Source: Ruminococcaceae bacterium UBA7030 (lineage in GTDB: Bacteria; Bacillota; Clostridia; Oscillospirales; Acutalibacteraceae). Taken from it: 6,218 bases of DNA. Shown here one piece after another: positions 5,996-6,218 of this stretch. The notes under the pieces were generated by a model. That model worked only from the letters and a program-made list of their open reading frames with translations. It ran no database searches and was not told the origin of the DNA. The stretch is from contig DLBD01000144.1 in NCBI GenBank assembly GCA_002494125.1, forward strand, positions 1 to 6,218, in the 5' to 3' direction. Positions within the stretch are counted from its first letter, which is position 1; every line of letters starts with the position of its first letter. A program made the position numbers and the translations under genes.

Positions 5996-6218
5996 ATTTG
6001 AAGGAAAACAAGCCTTTTTTCTGATAAGGCTCACTTGAAAACGACTTTAATATGTAGCCTGTTTCATCTATCGCTTTTCTGAGTTTATCCTCGTCAAGCT
6101 CTTCCTCGGATATTATTTCGGTTACACCCTTCTTATGCGAAGAGGTAACCTTTTTTACTTTGAAATTATTTCGCACAGTATCATTTATATGCGCTTCGCA
6201 CATACCGCACATCATACC
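5994..6218 (-). CDS. Small heavy-metal-associated (HMA) domain protein, 5' end outside the window
   Basis: The frame is open to the right edge. The codon before the first visible ATG is GGT (Gly), giving GMMCGMCEAHIND, a version of the GMxCxxC metal-binding motif of HMA domains. The ATG at 6215 is therefore an internal Met, not the start, and roughly ten residues (the first beta strand) are missing. What is visible fits the rest of the beta-alpha-beta-beta-alpha-beta fold: the CGMC loop, helix 1 (EAHINDTVRNNF), strands VKKVTSS and VTEIISEE, helix 2 (EDKLRKAIDETGY), a last strand, and a basic tail EPYQKKGLFSFK. The protein is small (about 85 residues), soluble and has no membrane segment. Copper-chaperone-like (CopZ) Cu(I) binding is the obvious guess, but I believe this subfamily, with its EPYxKKGLF tail, is not characterised. 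It ends at a shared terminator. Confidence 0.85.
   Translation of the reverse strand, partial: GMMCGMCEAHINDTVRNNFKVKKVTSSHKKGVTEIISEEELDEDKLRKAIDETGYILKSFSSEPYQKKGLFSFK

Noticed and set aside
6213..6215. ATG as the start of the HMA-domain gene
   Set aside because: The preceding in-frame codon is Gly and the Met sits inside the GMMCGMC metal motif. The first beta strand would be missing, so the true start is beyond the window.
1..6218. CRISPR arrays, insertion sequences, integrase sites, tRNA genes or riboswitches
   Set aside because: No regularly spaced repeats, transposase-like frames, terminal inverted repeats or structured leaders were seen. The intergenic gaps (15, 94, 151 and 47 nt) are too small and are accounted for by promoters and terminators.

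Overview
The window looks like chromosome from a low-GC, anaerobic, gut-type Firmicute, probably a clostridial lineage such as Oscillospirales/Ruminococcaceae. The reasons are the strong AGGAGG/AGGTGA ribosome sites, sigma-A promoters with 17-bp spacers, AT-rich intergenic regions, U-tract hairpin terminators, and the gene content: LacZ-type beta-galactosidase, iron-dependent alcohol dehydrogenase, NanI-like sialidase and a small clostridial-type heavy-metal-associated protein. The taxon is inferred from protein and codon flavour only; there is no rRNA or marker gene here.

Layout from left to right. (1) 1-145, minus: the first 48 codons of an NAD(P)HX epimerase/repair gene (nnr/YjeF type), running off the left edge. 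(2) 161-3151, minus: a complete cytosolic GH2 beta-galactosidase (lacZ), 15 nt upstream of nnr and probably co-transcribed with it from a near-consensus promoter at 3170-3198. (3) 3200-3226: a hairpin terminator closing the next unit. (4) 3246-4454, minus: a complete type III iron-containing alcohol dehydrogenase with its own promoter and a consensus ribosome site. (5) 4455-4605: a 151-bp divergent promoter region. (6) 4606-5946, plus: a complete GH33 exo-sialidase without a signal peptide. (7) 5954-5995: a strong hairpin terminator between convergent genes. (8) 5994 to the right edge, minus: a small HMA-domain protein whose N-terminus lies outside the window.

How the genes may work together. 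The sialidase and the beta-galactosidase both appear cytosolic. They could successively strip terminal sialic acid and then galactose from imported sialylated galactosides such as sialyllactose, with the alcohol dehydrogenase reoxidising NADH during fermentation. This is inference: the genes lie in separate transcription units, and no transporter, sialic-acid catabolic (nan) gene or regulator is present. No mobile element, CRISPR array, tRNA or rRNA was seen. No stretch over 300 bases lacks a gene; the intergenic gaps are 15, 94, 151 and 47 nt. I found no convincing evidence of a wholly new system. The items most worth checking are the intracellular sialidase, an altered motif in the LacZ C-terminal domain, and the compressed terminator/promoter/leader in front of lacZ.
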